Positions 35,201-45,265 are shown, counted from the stretch's first letter. The stretch is DNA of 64,000 nt from Hoylesella oralis ATCC 33269 (GCF_000185145.2 NZ_GL833119.1:310001-374000); one strand, 5' to 3'. Notes: generated from the letters alone by a model not told the origin. Numbers and translations are program-made.

Positions 35201-35549
35201 AATAATATTCTGTGTTTTAAAGATTCCAATATTTCCGGTTGCTTATCAAGGCAGAATGGAACCTATTAATTGTTTTTCTATTTTCATGCGTTCTATTATT
35301 AATAGAGTATATTCCTATGCTTTCCCTGCATAAAGCGTATATTATTTAAGAATTATTAGCACTATGTTGCTAATAGAATTACATATTTCTCTATGGATAC
35401 ACATTCCATACATCCTCATTATATAATATACATATGCGCAACAAATATAAAGTATGTCTGCGTTAGATAATATGCCTATAAACCGAAAAATAAAGAGAAA
35501 TAAACGATAGAACGGACTTCCGGAAATGACGAAAAAGCGGAATATAAAA
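35201..35549. other. AT-rich intergenic stretch without recognised gene
   Basis: About 350 bases lie between the lipoprotein start and the secDF terminator. One 76-codon minus-strand frame is hydrophobic but has no motif, and it spans the secDF terminator, so it is rejected. No promoter with both boxes was found. Confidence 0.5.
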
Positions 35550-35588
35550 AATATGGGTTGCACCCACGACATGGATGCAACCCATATT
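35550..35588 (-). terminator. Rho-independent terminator of secDF
   Basis: AATATGGGTTGCA (35550-35562) pairs perfectly with TGCAACCCATATT (35576-35588), 13 bp. On the minus strand a run of six T follows, 28 bases after the secDF stop. Confidence 0.85.
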
Positions 35589-35616
35589 ATAATAATGTAT
35601 AATAACTATTTTGCCG

Positions 35617-38600
35617 TTATGCTTTCACTGTTTCAACTTCAGCATGAACATCTTCCTTAATTTTTCTACCCATCACGAGGTAAGCGATCGGCGATGCAAT
35701 AAAGATAGATGACAGCGTTCCGAAGATAACACCCATCGTCATGGCAAATGCGAACGGCTGAATACTCTTACCGCCAAGGAATAATATGCAAAGCAATACT
35801 ATCAAAGTTGAGAACGATGTATTGATGGTACGCGATAATGTTTGGTTGATACTATCGTTGAAGAGTGTCTGTATATCCTGCTTAGGATGCAGACGCAGGT
35901 TCTCTCGAATACGGTCGAACACCACCACTTTGTCGTTGATAGAGTAACCGATCACGGTAAGTATGGCACCTATAAAGGTCTGATCGATCTCGAGACTGAA
36001 CGGCACAAAGCCTTGCAACAGCGAGAACAAACCAATAACAGTAAGGGCATCCAAGGCTAAGGCAATAGTAGAACCTACGGAGAATGCCACATTGCGGAAA
36101 CGAATAAGGATATACAAGAAGATGGCAACAAGTGCTATAATCACACTGACAATCGCTCCGTTGGTGATATCCTTGGCAACCGAGGGGCCTACTTTTGTAC
36201 TGCTGATAATGGAACCGCCCTGTCGAATGTCGGGATTCTTAAAGTCTTGCACGTTCTTTTGTGATACTAATCCATCGGCTTTCAATGCATTATAGAGCTT
36301 GGTTTCTACTTCATCGTCTATCGTAGGACTGTTGCTCTCTATCTTGTAGTTGGTAGAAATACGAATGGTTTTATTGTCTGTACCCAACGCAAGGGCTCCC
36401 GTGGTACTTTCTGGGAAAGCCTTAGCCAAAACAGTCCTAACTTCCTCGGGTTCTACCGGTTTCTCAAACTGTACTACATAATTGCGTCCACCGGTGAAAT
36501 CGATACTTTGTGCAAGTCCGCGAACAATGAAACTTCCGATGAAGACAATAACAGCAACAACGGCAAATGCAAAGGTCTTCTTATACATAGCCATGAACCG
36601 ATATGCTTTATCTTGCATCAAATTTCTCGAAAAGCGCGTTGTAAAGTTGAGATTCATCCACCTGTCTTTCTTTAACTGGTGCTCATAAACAAGACGTGTC
36701 AGATATACGGCACTGAAGAACGAACATACAATACCGATCATCCAAGTGGTGGCAAAGCCGCGGATGGGCCCGGTACCGAATACATAAAGAATGATACCTG
36801 TAAGAAGTGAAGTAACATTAGAGTCGAGAATGGCACTGAAAGCATTGCCATAACCAGCGGCCATTGCCTGTCGAAGTCCCTTTCCGGTTCGGAGTTCCTC
36901 TTTGGTTCGCTCATAAATAAGCACATTCGCATCGACGGCAGTACCTAAAGAGAGCACCATACCTGCAATACCCGACATGGTAAGCGCCGCTTGGAACGAC
37001 GTAAGAATGCCTAATGTAAAGAATAAGTTGATAAGCAAGGCACCATTAGCTATCATGCCCGGTATGAAATCATACATCATTACCATGTAGATCATCAACA
37101 GAATAAAGGCGATGATGAATGAGATAACGCCCTGCTGGATAGACTGCGCACCGAGGGTAGGTCCTACGACTTCCTCTTGTACAATGCGGGCTGGCGCCGG
37201 CATACGGCCCGACTTCAGCGTATTGGCCAAGTCTTTAGTATCTTCAATTGTAAAATGACCGGTAATTGCAGACTCTCCTCCGCTGATTTCTCCGTTCACG
37301 CGAGGAGCCGAGTAAACCACTCCATCAAGAACAATGGCTATGGCCTTGCCTATATTTGCTTTGGTTAAGGCGGCCCAACGACGTGCACCATCGGAATTCA
37401 TCGTCATGCTTACTTCGGGCGAACCCGTAAGATGGTTAAATTGATCCTTAGCATCGGTTACCACATCCCCCTCCAATGGTGCGCGTCCCGTATTTGTCGT
37501 TACTTTCAAGGCATGCAGTTCGAAGAAATTCTTAGCCTTAATTCCGTCTGCTTGCTTAGCACTCCACAACAGTTTCAAATCTGGGGGAAGTATCTGCTTT
37601 GCCACAGCCGAGTGAATTAATTTGTTCACTTCTGCTGTATCTCTTACGTTTGCATACCCCACAACACTCAAACTGCCGGCACCGGTCGGCTGAAGTATCG
37701 AAAGTAATGGATGCTGCTTTTTAAGCACGGCAGTCTGTGCTGCAGAATTTTCCTTTATATCTGCGGTTTTGTCATCATCGCTCTGCAGCTTGAATTTCGG
37801 CTGTGCCTTAGTAGTAGTTGCCGCTTTTGCCTGCGTTGTCTGCACTTTATCGGCAGCAGATTTGGCAGCAGTAGTATCGGTTTCTGTCTCACCTGCGGCC
37901 AAACGGGTATCGAGTTGTTGCAAATAAGGAATTACTTCTTCTGCATTATATGTTTCCCAAAACTCAAGATTGGCACTACCCTGCAAAAGTTTACGCATAC
38001 GTTCAGGTTCGCGAATACCCGGCATTTCTACCATGATACGCCCCTGCTGCCCTTCGAGTTTCTGAATGTTAGGCTGAACAACTCCGAACTGGTCTATACG
38101 CGTACGCACCACATTGAACGAGTTATCGATAGCTCCTTGCACCTCTGAACGCAATACCTTCTCCACTTCCGAGTCGGTACTTTGCGGACTGACCTTGCCT
38201 TGCAATTGTTGTGTAGCGAATATTTCTGCCAAACGATGGCCGGGGGCATTCTTGTGATAAGCATTGACAAACAAGGTAATAAAATCTTTCTGACTTGTCT
38301 CTTCCTCTGCCCGTGCCTCTTTCATCGACTTCACAAAGGCGGCATCGGTTTTATGATCTGCCAACATTTCTATAACATCGGGAACAGAAATCTCGAGAAT
38401 AACGTTCATACCACCTTTTAAGTCAAGGCCGAGTCCTATCTGAGTCTCCAAACACTTTTGATAAGAATAGATGCCTAAATACTTCACAGCATCCTTATAA
38501 TCCTGCTGTGCAACGGGATCCTTAAGCTTTTCAGCCTGACTGTCATAATAGTATGTAGCTGCCGAGAAAGACAAATAGAAGATGCTTGCAAGCGTCAATA

Positions 38601-38637
38601 AGACAGCTATTACAATTACAATTCCTTTGTTTTGCAT
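35617..38637 (-). CDS. secDF: Fused protein translocase subunit SecDF
   Basis: SecD and SecF help SecYEG export proteins using the proton gradient. Here both are in one 1006-residue chain, as is usual in Bacteroidetes. The SecD part has an N-terminal helix (6-26), a periplasmic P1 domain (to about 480) containing a long linker rich in Ala, Thr and Lys (about 245-300), and six membrane helices with SGIAGMVLSLGTAVDANVLI. The SecF part starts near 660, with DFTGGRNYVVQFEKP and a second set of six helices including VIGYSINDKVVVFDRIREN. A near-canonical promoter and a strong terminator frame it as a single-gene transcript. Confidence 0.97.
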   Translation of the reverse strand: MQNKGIVIVIAVLLTLASIFYLSFSAATYYYDSQAEKLKDPVAQQDYKDAVKYLGIYSYQKCLETQIGLGLDLKGGMNVILEISVPDVIEMLADHKTDAAFVKSMKEARAEEETSQKDFITLFVNAYHKNAPGHRLAEIFATQQLQGKVSPQSTDSEVEKVLRSEVQGAIDNSFNVVRTRIDQFGVVQPNIQKLEGQQGRIMVEMPGIREPERMRKLLQGSANLEFWETYNAEEVIPYLQQLDTRLAAGETETDTTAAKSAADKVQTTQAKAATTTKAQPKFKLQSDDDKTADIKENSAAQTAVLKKQHPLLSILQPTGAGSLSVVGYANVRDTAEVNKLIHSAVAKQILPPDLKLLWSAKQADGIKAKNFFELHALKVTTNTGRAPLEGDVVTDAKDQFNHLTGSPEVSMTMNSDGARRWAALTKANIGKAIAIVLDGVVYSAPRVNGEISGGESAITGHFTIEDTKDLANTLKSGRMPAPARIVQEEVVGPTLGAQSIQQGVISFIIAFILLMIYMVMMYDFIPGMIANGALLINLFFTLGILTSFQAALTMSGIAGMVLSLGTAVDANVLIYERTKEELRTGKGLRQAMAAGYGNAFSAILDSNVTSLLTGIILYVFGTGPIRGFATTWMIGIVCSFFSAVYLTRLVYEHQLKKDRWMNLNFTTRFSRNLMQDKAYRFMAMYKKTFAFAVVAVIVFIGSFIVRGLAQSIDFTGGRNYVVQFEKPVEPEEVRTVLAKAFPESTTGALALGTDNKTIRISTNYKIESNSPTIDDEVETKLYNALKADGLVSQKNVQDFKNPDIRQGGSIISSTKVGPSVAKDITNGAIVSVIIALVAIFLYILIRFRNVAFSVGSTIALALDALTVIGLFSLLQGFVPFSLEIDQTFIGAILTVIGYSINDKVVVFDRIRENLRLHPKQDIQTLFNDSINQTLSRTINTSFSTLIVLLCILFLGGKSIQPFAFAMTMGVIFGTLSSIFIASPIAYLVMGRKIKEDVHAEVETVKA

Positions 38638-38685
38638 TTTGTTTATTGTTATTTAATTATTGTTTTTCTACAATTAATAGACGTG

Positions 38686-38716
38686 CAAAGATACTATTTT
38701 TTTATCTTTTGCGAAA
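38686..38716 (-). promoter_or_regulatory. Promoter of secDF
   Basis: On the minus strand TTTC (38713-38716) stands 19 bases before TATCTTTG (38686-38693). One base of the upstream box differs from consensus. The ATG is about 49 bases downstream. Confidence 0.6.
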
Positions 38717-38742
38717 ATTTAAAGTACTTAATTGTGTATTTT

Positions 38743-39828
38743 TTAGGGTTTTACCCGCTTTTTGAGCCAACAATATATAGGATAATGATCACTGCTTTTC
38801 ACCCGATTATCCACCTTACATCCGTATGGAACCCAATCGTTTGAACACATAATGTTATCTATGCGTACATAAAAACCGCCATGATGATAGCTTATCCCGA
38901 TACCGTTACCACTCTCTACGTAGCAGTCTGTCAGGCTTTTAGCCATAATACGACGGGTATAAGAGAGTGGGCCGTCGTTAAAGTCTCCACAAAGAATCAT
39001 GCTCATTCTCTTATGCTCATAGATGTACTGTGCCACAGCATCAACCTGAGGAGCTCTACGCTTCGATGCTTCAGCAAGCTTATCAATAAGTTTCTTCGAC
39101 TCCTTTTCTACACATTTAGCATTCATATCCCCCTTAACCATCTCCTTAAAATTGGTTTTATCTTCCGGAGAAAGCCCGATAGACTCGAAATGATTATTGA
39201 TAACGATTACAGTATCCCCGTTTATCTTTAGATAAAATGCTGCCGAATGATTGGTTTTGGAGGGATAGACTATGCGTTCTTTCTTTATAATCGGATATTT
39301 ACTGTAAATGGCAAGTACATCTCCACCGTCTTTACGCCGAGAAGTATCAGCATATTGATAAAGACCATTCATCACAGAATCTGCCTTTGCTTTATATATT
39401 CCCCAGCCTTCAGCTTCTTGAAGGCATACGATATCGGCATTTTGCTCTGCAATAAACTGCAATGTGGGATTATTCTTACCGGTTTCATCCCATCCACTGA
39501 ACATCCATACATTGTATGAAAGAACCTTGATCGCATTGGGGGGAACCGACCTATTTATATTCAACGGCATATAAATGCGCGTAGGATAATAACAGATAAC
39601 AAAACCGAGAATGGGAATAAAAGCCTTGCGTCTCTTGAATACAAGCCAGAAAATCAAGAAACAGAAATTAAATATAAGGAATATAGGATACGATAATCCG
39701 ACATTAGACAGCATGGGAAAGGCTGTTGGATTTAGATAATCAGCATATCCGACAAACAGCATCATGACAATAGTTGCTATATTTGCCCCGATTGCCATCT
39801 GCAAAGTAAACGCTTTCAGCCCTTTCAT
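38743..39828 (-). CDS. Membrane-anchored endonuclease/exonuclease/phosphatase family protein
   Basis: The frame reaches a TTG at 39831, but the ATG at 39828 is the better start (361 residues). Three membrane helices (about 10-28, 40-60, 67-88) precede a DNase I-like domain. Its catalytic set is visible: SYNVWMF, CLQEAEGWG (Glu), GGDVLAIYSKYPI, NNHFES (His), CGDFNDG (Asp/Asn) and SSDHYPIYCW (Asp-His). The domain should face the periplasm. Such proteins may cut nucleic acid, phosphoinositides or other phosphodiesters; the substrate is unknown. It follows the rhomboid gene by 14 bases, a conserved pairing in Bacteroidales. Confidence 0.88.
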   Translation of the reverse strand: MKGLKAFTLQMAIGANIATIVMMLFVGYADYLNPTAFPMLSNVGLSYPIFLIFNFCFLIFWLVFKRRKAFIPILGFVICYYPTRIYMPLNINRSVPPNAIKVLSYNVWMFSGWDETGKNNPTLQFIAEQNADIVCLQEAEGWGIYKAKADSVMNGLYQYADTSRRKDGGDVLAIYSKYPIIKKERIVYPSKTNHSAAFYLKINGDTVIVINNHFESIGLSPEDKTNFKEMVKGDMNAKCVEKESKKLIDKLAEASKRRAPQVDAVAQYIYEHKRMSMILCGDFNDGPLSYTRRIMAKSLTDCYVESGNGIGISYHHGGFYVRIDNIMCSNDWVPYGCKVDNRVKSSDHYPIYCWLKKRVKP

Positions 39829-39843
39829 CAATCCGTCAGTTTA

Positions 39844-40779
39844 CTACTCTTTGCTGCTATCGAAAAGTGTCTGTTTTTCCTGAGAACTAAGACTATCGTA
39901 ACCACTTTTACGTATCTTATCAAGAATACGGTCTATTTCCTCCTGTCGCCTTTGTTTTTTAACGTTATAATCCCAATCGCTTTCATGCTTGTTATTCGTA
40001 GAATAGCGCTGATTATTATTCGATTTTCGCTGTGTATGGTTCTCCCATCGTGTACGCAGATTATCAAAGAATTGCTGCCCGGCAGACCTTTTATAAGCAC
40101 TATCGGGATGATGTTGCCAATACTTAATCATGAAAAATCCGAAGATCATTCCCCCAAGATGAGCCACATGAGCTACATGATCGCCGGTCGAAGTAAAACT
40201 CAAGAAAAGTTCTATGCCTGCACATATCACGACAAACCACTTGGCTTTAATCGGTATTGGGAACGGAAAGAAGAACATTTTTTCTTCTGAAAAAGTCATA
40301 CCAAAAGCAAGTAATATCGCATAAATAGCTCCTGAAGCTCCTACTGTAGTCCATCCGTTCAAGGCCGAACCCGCAGCTTTCACAATCGTAGTAAACTCTA
40401 CGCCGGGATAATTATTGCTTGTGAAGAAATAAAACTGCATAAATTGTGCCAATTCCTGAAACAATCCGGCACCCACACCACAACATATATAATAAAAAAG
40501 AAACTTCTTTGCGCCCCATACACGCTCTACCACACACCCAAACATCCACAACATAAGCATATTAAAAAATATGTGCTCGAAGCCTGCATGCATGAACATA
40601 TAAGTAAACAATTGGTAGATATGAAAATCAGGTGCAAAGAAAAAATGAAGGCCCAGTATACTATTCAACCTATAAACTGTCACACCATCATAAACATTTG
40701 CCCCGTATAACACACATAGAATAAATGCCACCACATTTATAATAAGCAGATTTCTCGTTACTGTCGGTATATTGAACAT
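39844..40779 (-). CDS. Rhomboid family intramembrane serine protease
   Basis: Start at ATG 40779 (MFNIPTVTRN, 311 residues); the longer frame begins with TTG. Six membrane helices form the rhomboid core, with the nucleophile motif GASGAIYA (Ser), the catalytic histidine in HVAHLGGMIFGFFM, and HAGFEHIFFNMLMLWMFG for the H-xxx-N region. A long polar C-terminal tail (about 235-311, rich in Asn, Lys and Arg) is cytoplasmic. Rhomboids cleave membrane-spanning substrates; the target is unknown. TATTTTTG at 40815-40822 (minus) is a likely -7 element. Confidence 0.94.
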   Translation of the reverse strand: MFNIPTVTRNLLIINVVAFILCVLYGANVYDGVTVYRLNSILGLHFFFAPDFHIYQLFTYMFMHAGFEHIFFNMLMLWMFGCVVERVWGAKKFLFYYICCGVGAGLFQELAQFMQFYFFTSNNYPGVEFTTIVKAAGSALNGWTTVGASGAIYAILLAFGMTFSEEKMFFFPFPIPIKAKWFVVICAGIELFLSFTSTGDHVAHVAHLGGMIFGFFMIKYWQHHPDSAYKRSAGQQFFDNLRTRWENHTQRKSNNNQRYSTNNKHESDWDYNVKKQRRQEEIDRILDKIRKSGYDSLSSQEKQTLFDSSKE

Positions 40780-40905
40780 AAATATATATTTCAAATAAAG
40801 TTATTTTACAACAGCAAAAATAAGAAAAATATCCGTCTTTTAGCATAAAAACGCCTTATTATAAGATATTTTTTCATAAATAACTTCACTTTTCTTTGTT
40901 TTTTG

Positions 40906-40936
40906 TTTGATTTCTAAAATGTTTAACTTATATTTG
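40906..40936 (+). promoter_or_regulatory. Canonical promoter of the HU gene
   Basis: TTTG (40906-40909), exactly 19 bases, TATATTTG (40929-40936). It fits the Bacteroidetes consensus fully and predicts a leader of about 45 bases before the HU ATG. Confidence 0.8.
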
Positions 40937-40987
40937 CGAAGTAATAACGAAAATACCATTCTATTAATTAACAAAATAAACAAAATT

Positions 40988-41263
40988 ATGAACAAAACAG
41001 AATTAATCGAAAAGATCGCAGCAGGTTCAGGCTTGAGCAAAGCAGCTGCAAAGAAAGCATTAGACGCAACAACAGAGGCTATAAAAGCTGCTCTCGTTGC
41101 AGGTGATAAAGTTCAGCTCATCGGTTTCGGTACATTTAGCGTTACAGAACGTCCGGCTCGCGTAGGCGTTAATCCTGCTAAGAAGGGACAAAAAATTAAT
41201 ATTCCGGCAAAGAAAGTTGCTAAATTTAAAGTTGGTGCAGAACTTGCCGATGCAGTAAAATAA
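40988..41263 (+). CDS. hup: HU family DNA-binding protein
   Basis: HU is a dimeric nucleoid protein that bends DNA. The ATG at 40988 gives 91 residues (MNKTELIEKIAAGSGLSKAA), the exact family length; the longer frame upstream crosses the promoter. Family motifs are VQLIGFGTFSV near residue 44 and the DNA-binding arm RPARVGVNPAKKGQ near 53, with KVAKFKVGAELADAVK at the end. It is a single-gene transcript with a canonical promoter and a terminator, divergent from the rhomboid gene. Confidence 0.97.
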   Translation: MNKTELIEKIAAGSGLSKAAAKKALDATTEAIKAALVAGDKVQLIGFGTFSVTERPARVGVNPAKKGQKINIPAKKVAKFKVGAELADAVK

Positions 41264-41284
41264 ATTGTAAGACTAATTACAAAC

Positions 41285-41315
41285 AAAAAAGACGGTCCAA
41301 ACGGATCGTCTTTTT
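41285..41315 (+). terminator. Rho-independent terminator of the HU gene
   Basis: GACGGTCC (41291-41298) pairs with GGATCGTC (41303-41310) with one G-T pair, a four-base loop, and an A-run before and T-run after. The A/T flanks let it work in both directions, also ending the tRNA-Gln transcript. Confidence 0.85.
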
Positions 41316-41318
41316 CTG

Positions 41319-41389
41319 TTGTCCCAGGCGGATTCGAACCACCACTGACAGAACCAAAAACTGTAGTGCTACCATTACACCATAGGACA
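41319..41389 (-). tRNA. tRNA-Gln(TTG)
   Basis: On the minus strand TGTCCTATGGTGTAATGG begins the cloverleaf. The anticodon arm ACAGT/TCTGT holds the loop TTTTGGT (anticodon TTG), with one T-T mismatch next to the loop. The T-arm is GGTGGTTCGAATCCGCC. The acceptor pairs TGTCCTA with TGGGACA. CCA is not encoded. Confidence 0.94.
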
Positions 41390-41451
41390 TTTTGCGGATG
41401 CAAAGGTAGTAGATTTTTCATCTACCACCAAATTTTTACAAACATTTCTTA

Positions 41452-42753
41452 TTACTTCACTGTAATCAAGAAATAATTTTTCTTGCCTTTCTGTACAAGT
41501 ATATATTTTCCATCAATAAGATCGGCATCCGAGATGGTACTGTCGAAAGCGGTAAGTTTCTCTTTGTTCACCGAAACGCCGCCGCCTTTTACCAATTTAC
41601 GCATATCACTCTTACTCTGGAAAATATCCATACCTTCCAAAGTAAAAATGTCTACCGCCTGTTGTCCAAGTTGTTCTCTTTCTATTATATAATGTGGGAC
41701 ACCATCAAAGATATCAAGTAACGTAGCCTCATCGAGCTTCAACAGACTCTCCTTAGTAGACTTGCCAAACAGAATATTGGAGGCTTCCACAGCCATATCG
41801 AGGTCTTCTTTCGAATGCACCATAGCAGTAACCTCTTCGGCAAGCCGTTTTTGTAACACACGGCGCCCGGGATCTTGCCGATGTTCTACTATCAAAGCAT
41901 CGATAACTTCCTTTTCGAGGCTGGTAAATATCTTGATATATTTTTCTGCATCGTCGTCGCTCACATTCAGCCAGAACTGATAGAACTTGTAAGGCGTAGT
42001 ACGATTACGGTCGAGCCATATATTCCCGCTCTCCGTTTTGCCGAATTTCTTGCCATCAGCCTTAGTAATAAGCGGACAAGTAAGGCAATACGCCTCGGTA
42101 TCATTACCGAGCGTACGGTGAATAAGCTCCGTTCCGGTGGTCATATTTCCCCACTGATCATTGCCTCCAAGTTGCAACTTTACGCCGTATTTGCGATACA
42201 GATACAAGAAATCATATCCTTGCAACAATTGATAAGTAAACTCCGTAAACGACAATCCGTCACGTGCTTCTCCGTTAAGCCGTTTCTGCACGCTGTCTTT
42301 CGCCATCATATAATTCACCGTGATGTGCTTTCCAACCTCACGAGCAAAGTCGAGGAATGTAAATTCTTTTATCCAATCGTAGTTGTTTACCATCTCGGCA
42401 GCATTGTCACCCTCGGCTTCGAAATCAAGAAATTTGGCAACCTGTGCCTTGATTGCCTCTTGGTTGTGATAAAGAGTATCTGCATCTAAGAGATTTCTCT
42501 CCTGACTCTTGCCCGACGGATCACCGATCATACCGGTAGCACCTCCTACAAGAATGAATGGTTTATGGCCGCAACGTTGCAAATGGCGCAGCATCATAAT
42601 ACCGCAAAGGTGACCGATATGCAGCGAATCTGCCGTAGGATCGGTTCCCAAATAGGCCGATGCCATGCCTTTCTGCAGAAATTCTTCTGTCCCGGGCATC
42701 ATCTGTGCCAACATTCCGCGCCACTTCAATTCTTCTACAAAGTTCTTTGTCAT
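41452..42753 (-). CDS. tyrS: Tyrosyl-tRNA synthetase
   Basis: TyrRS charges tRNA-Tyr. The 433-residue class I enzyme has the HIGH motif in [10 protein letters not shown] (about 40-49), the KMSKS-equivalent KFGKTESGN near 233, the tyrosine pocket around [16 protein letters not shown] and [10 protein letters not shown], and a C-terminal S4 RNA-binding domain (about 365-433, [15 protein letters not shown]). Length is normal. It lies 62 bases downstream of yidD on the same strand, with tRNA-Gln behind it. Confidence 0.97.
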   Translation of the reverse strand: MTKNFVEELKWRGMLAQMMPGTEEFLQKGMASAYLGTDPTADSLHIGHLCGIMMLRHLQRCGHKPFILVGGATGMIGDPSGKSQERNLLDADTLYHNQEAIKAQVAKFLDFEAEGDNAAEMVNNYDWIKEFTFLDFAREVGKHITVNYMMAKDSVQKRLNGEARDGLSFTEFTYQLLQGYDFLYLYRKYGVKLQLGGNDQWGNMTTGTELIHRTLGNDTEAYCLTCPLITKADGKKFGKTESGNIWLDRNRTTPYKFYQFWLNVSDDDAEKYIKIFTSLEKEVIDALIVEHRQDPGRRVLQKRLAEEVTAMVHSKEDLDMAVEASNILFGKSTKESLLKLDEATLLDIFDGVPHYIIEREQLGQQAVDIFTLEGMDIFQSKSDMRKLVKGGGVSVNKEKLTAFDSTISDADLIDGKYILVQKGKKNYFLITVK

Positions 42754-42815
42754 CGAATAATATTTATTATCGTATATTAAAAAATATAGTTATCGGGGCC
42801 CTCTGTCGAGGAAAC

Positions 42816-43067
42816 TTACGGCACCGGATCATATCCGCTGCCACCCCAAGGGTTACATCTCAATATTCTCCATACGGCAAGTATCAGTCCCTTTACCGGT
42901 CCATGTTTCAGAAGAGCTTGCCGTGCATATTCCGAACATGTAGGAGTAAACCGGCACGAAGACGGAGTATAAGGCGATATGAAGTTCTGATAGAATATAA
43001 CAGGGATCAACAACAACCATGTAAAGAGCACCGCAATCCAATGCCATATATGCTTCAGAACCTTCAT
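42816..43067 (-). CDS. yidD: Membrane protein insertion efficiency factor YidD
   Basis: YidD is a small membrane-associated protein that assists YidC-dependent insertion. The ATG at 43067 overlaps the rnpA stop (ATGA) and gives 83 residues, the family length; the longer frame runs inside rnpA. The family pattern is intact: [34 protein letters not shown] and [14 protein letters not shown]. The rnpA-yidD pairing is conserved across bacteria. Confidence 0.95.
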   Translation of the reverse strand: MKVLKHIWHWIAVLFTWLLLIPVIFYQNFISPYTPSSCRFTPTCSEYARQALLKHGPVKGLILAVWRILRCNPWGGSGYDPVP

Positions 43068-43462
43068 AAGCGCTCCTTTATTCGCATCAGGAGTGCTGAG
43101 ATACGCTGCTCCACCTCCTGTGTATCGTAGAGATTGTCGGCAAGCCATATAAATGCCATAAGCAGCAAACTGCCCGAAGGAACCTTCTCTACGATGATAG
43201 ATTTATTTTTCCGATAGGCTTCACGCACCTGCCGTTTCACACGATTGCGTTTCACAGCATGCTTAAAATGCTTTTTAGATACGCTAACCATTATCTGCAC
43301 CTTTGCCCTTTGCTCCGCGTGCTGTTCTTCAAGTTTATAAACAACCCGCAAAGGATATGCCGAAAGTGCATGACTTCCGCCTCCATTAAAAAGCGATTCT
43401 ATCAGCGTACGGCTGCAAATCCGCTCTTCTTTACTCAATGTAAAAGCTCCGGATGCAGGCAT
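43064..43462 (-). CDS. rnpA: Ribonuclease P protein component
   Basis: RnpA binds RNase P RNA to mature tRNA 5' ends. The 132-residue protein has [19 protein letters not shown] at the start, the central cleft strands with [17 protein letters not shown], and the RNR motif [14 protein letters not shown] near 74-87. It overlaps yidD by four bases and follows hemD by 16 bases. The RNase P RNA itself was not seen in the window. Confidence 0.95.
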   Translation of the reverse strand: MPASGAFTLSKEERICSRTLIESLFNGGGSHALSAYPLRVVYKLEEQHAEQRAKVQIMVSVSKKHFKHAVKRNRVKRQVREAYRKNKSIIVEKVPSGSLLLMAFIWLADNLYDTQEVEQRISALLMRIKERL

Positions 43463-43478
43463 TTATCATATTGTGTGT

Positions 43479-44228
43479 TTATTTCTTATGACTGTCAAGA
43501 TACGCCTTCAGTGCACTCGTCATCGACGGGAACTCATTACTCGGGGCTTGCAAGTCGAGTCTAAGTCCTTCATCTTCCACTGTTTTAGCCGTAGCAGGAC
43601 CGAAAGCACCTATTCGGATATCGCCCTGTTCGAAATCGGGGAAGTTCTTTTGCAAGGCTTTCACTCCTGTCGGGCTGAAAAACAGCACCATATCGTAATC
43701 GAAATTCTTTATTTCGTCTTCCGTAAAATCATTGCTTACCGTGCGATACATTACACACTCCGTATGTTGTAGCTTCTTTGCTTCGAGCAAAAGTCTTACG
43801 TCATCGTTGTGTACACTGCTCATCGGCACGAGATACTTCTCATTCTTATGTTTAGCCATTATCGGTATCAGATCGGCTATTTTGCCCGTCGAACCGAAAA
43901 ACACCTTGCGTTTACGATATTGCACATACTTCTGAATGTAAAGTGCAATAGTCTCTATTACGCAAAAATACTTCATGTCTTCGGGGATAGTGATGCGCAA
44001 TTCTTTCGCCAAAGTAAAGAAATGGTCTATCGCATGACGCGAGGTAAACACCACAGCCGTATAATCAAGAATATTTATCCGTTGCTGCCGAAATTCTTTT
44101 GCCGTTAATCCTTCTACTCTAAAGAAAGGGCGGAACACACATTCCACGCCATATTCCCTCTCGATATCATAGTACGGAGACTTGTCACTTGCCGGTTGTG
44201 GTTGTGAAACCAGTATCTTCTTCATCAT
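43479..44228 (-). CDS. hemD: Uroporphyrinogen-III synthase
   Basis: HemD closes hydroxymethylbilane to uroporphyrinogen III. The 249-residue protein shows the two-domain family pattern: KILVSQPQPASDKSPYYDIE, then AVVFTSRHAIDHFF, the second-domain VMYRTVSN and MVLFFSPTGVKALQKNFP, then IGAFGPATAKTVEDEGLR. Sequence conservation in this family is low, but these segments fit well. It lies between a DUF4271 gene and rnpA, a common arrangement in Bacteroidales. No other hem genes are present. Confidence 0.9.
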   Translation of the reverse strand: MMKKILVSQPQPASDKSPYYDIEREYGVECVFRPFFRVEGLTAKEFRQQRINILDYTAVVFTSRHAIDHFFTLAKELRITIPEDMKYFCVIETIALYIQKYVQYRKRKVFFGSTGKIADLIPIMAKHKNEKYLVPMSSVHNDDVRLLLEAKKLQHTECVMYRTVSNDFTEDEIKNFDYDMVLFFSPTGVKALQKNFPDFEQGDIRIGAFGPATAKTVEDEGLRLDLQAPSNEFPSMTSALKAYLDSHKK

Positions 44229-44238
44229 CAGATATGTA

Positions 44239-45255
44239 CTAAAAATTTACTTTCAAATAATTGCTTATCATCATCAAAACGCCACACAACGCTAAGAATG
44301 GCATCACTTCGAGTCCGCAAAAGTACAAAATAATTTGCAAAAAAGCGCCCTTTCGCCGGAAAAAGATAATGTATTCCTTGTATAAAGACAGTAATTTAAC
44401 CAAGGCAATGACGATGATCGAATAAACAAACGCTGTCTCTAACGGCAGGTTGAAATACACCTGAAGCATGACAAGCGGAAACAACAATATTCCTTCCGTA
44501 GATATCAAGAACAGGTAGGACTTCATCCAAAGTTCATTATCTCTACGGCTGAAGAACACCCAATGGACAATTGCATAAAGCATTGCCTTGATAAAGAAAT
44601 ACAAGGCAAATACCCCAGCATAGATACCCACAATCTGATATTGCTCCAGAATAAAGGTCCTGCCCACCGAAGTAAGCGTATAAAAGAAATAAGTAAGCGA
44701 AAACAGCAGACACGTTTGCAACACAAGAAACAATTGGAAGCGCAATTCAGTCGATGTTTCACTAATAACTGTCATCTTACTTCGAGGCACATAAAAGAAC
44801 TTCTTGGCCTGACGGGCTATAAACCTACGCGACTGAGCAAAGGCAACCATGGCCAATATGAAGCATCCGAGCAGCAAACCGGTAATCAAGTTATCGCCTG
44901 CAATGGTGTAAGGCACGGGATCTCCCGCCACTCCTTGCCTGCCTCCGCTCAATTCGGGATGAAACAAAGGGCTCTCAGAGAAAAAAGATTCGCGGTAATA
45001 TTGCGGCAGACTCGTGTCACGGAAACTCTTCCCCACAGAGTGCCCCGGCAGGTGTAGCGTATCAGGGCGCCCGCTCCAATGTATCTCGCTCGGTTTGATG
45101 TTTGCCTGAACAGCTGAGTCTTGCTGTGCCGGCGTGGCATTCTTGGGCAACCATTTCAGCACTTGAGCGGGAGTAGGTTGCTCGCGTCGGGGTTTTACAG
45201 GTATATCAACACTTGCCTCCGATGCCGTTATCGCTATGGAATCTGTCTGTAACAA
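44239..45255 (-). CDS. DUF4271 membrane protein
   Basis: The 338-residue protein appears to start with TTG (45253-45255), 10 bases after the metK stop; no upstream ATG exists and the N-terminal segment TPAQVLKWLPKNATPAQQDS is characteristic of the family. Residues 1-125 are soluble and proline-rich; from about 125 there are about seven membrane helices. The family is restricted to Bacteroidetes and its function is unknown. It is always close to hemD in the genomes I recall, hinting at an envelope or tetrapyrrole link; that is inference. Confidence 0.85.
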   Translation of the reverse strand: MLQTDSIAITASEASVDIPVKPRREQPTPAQVLKWLPKNATPAQQDSAVQANIKPSEIHWSGRPDTLHLPGHSVGKSFRDTSLPQYYRESFFSESPLFHPELSGGRQGVAGDPVPYTIAGDNLITGLLLGCFILAMVAFAQSRRFIARQAKKFFYVPRSKMTVISETSTELRFQLFLVLQTCLLFSLTYFFYTLTSVGRTFILEQYQIVGIYAGVFALYFFIKAMLYAIVHWVFFSRRDNELWMKSYLFLISTEGILLFPLVMLQVYFNLPLETAFVYSIIVIALVKLLSLYKEYIIFFRRKGAFLQIILYFCGLEVMPFLALCGVLMMISNYLKVNF

Positions 45256-45265
45256 CGAAACTGTT

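Noticed and set aside
35342..35572. Hydrophobic 76-codon minus frame
   Set aside because: Spans the secDF terminator, AT-rich and without motif; probably chance.
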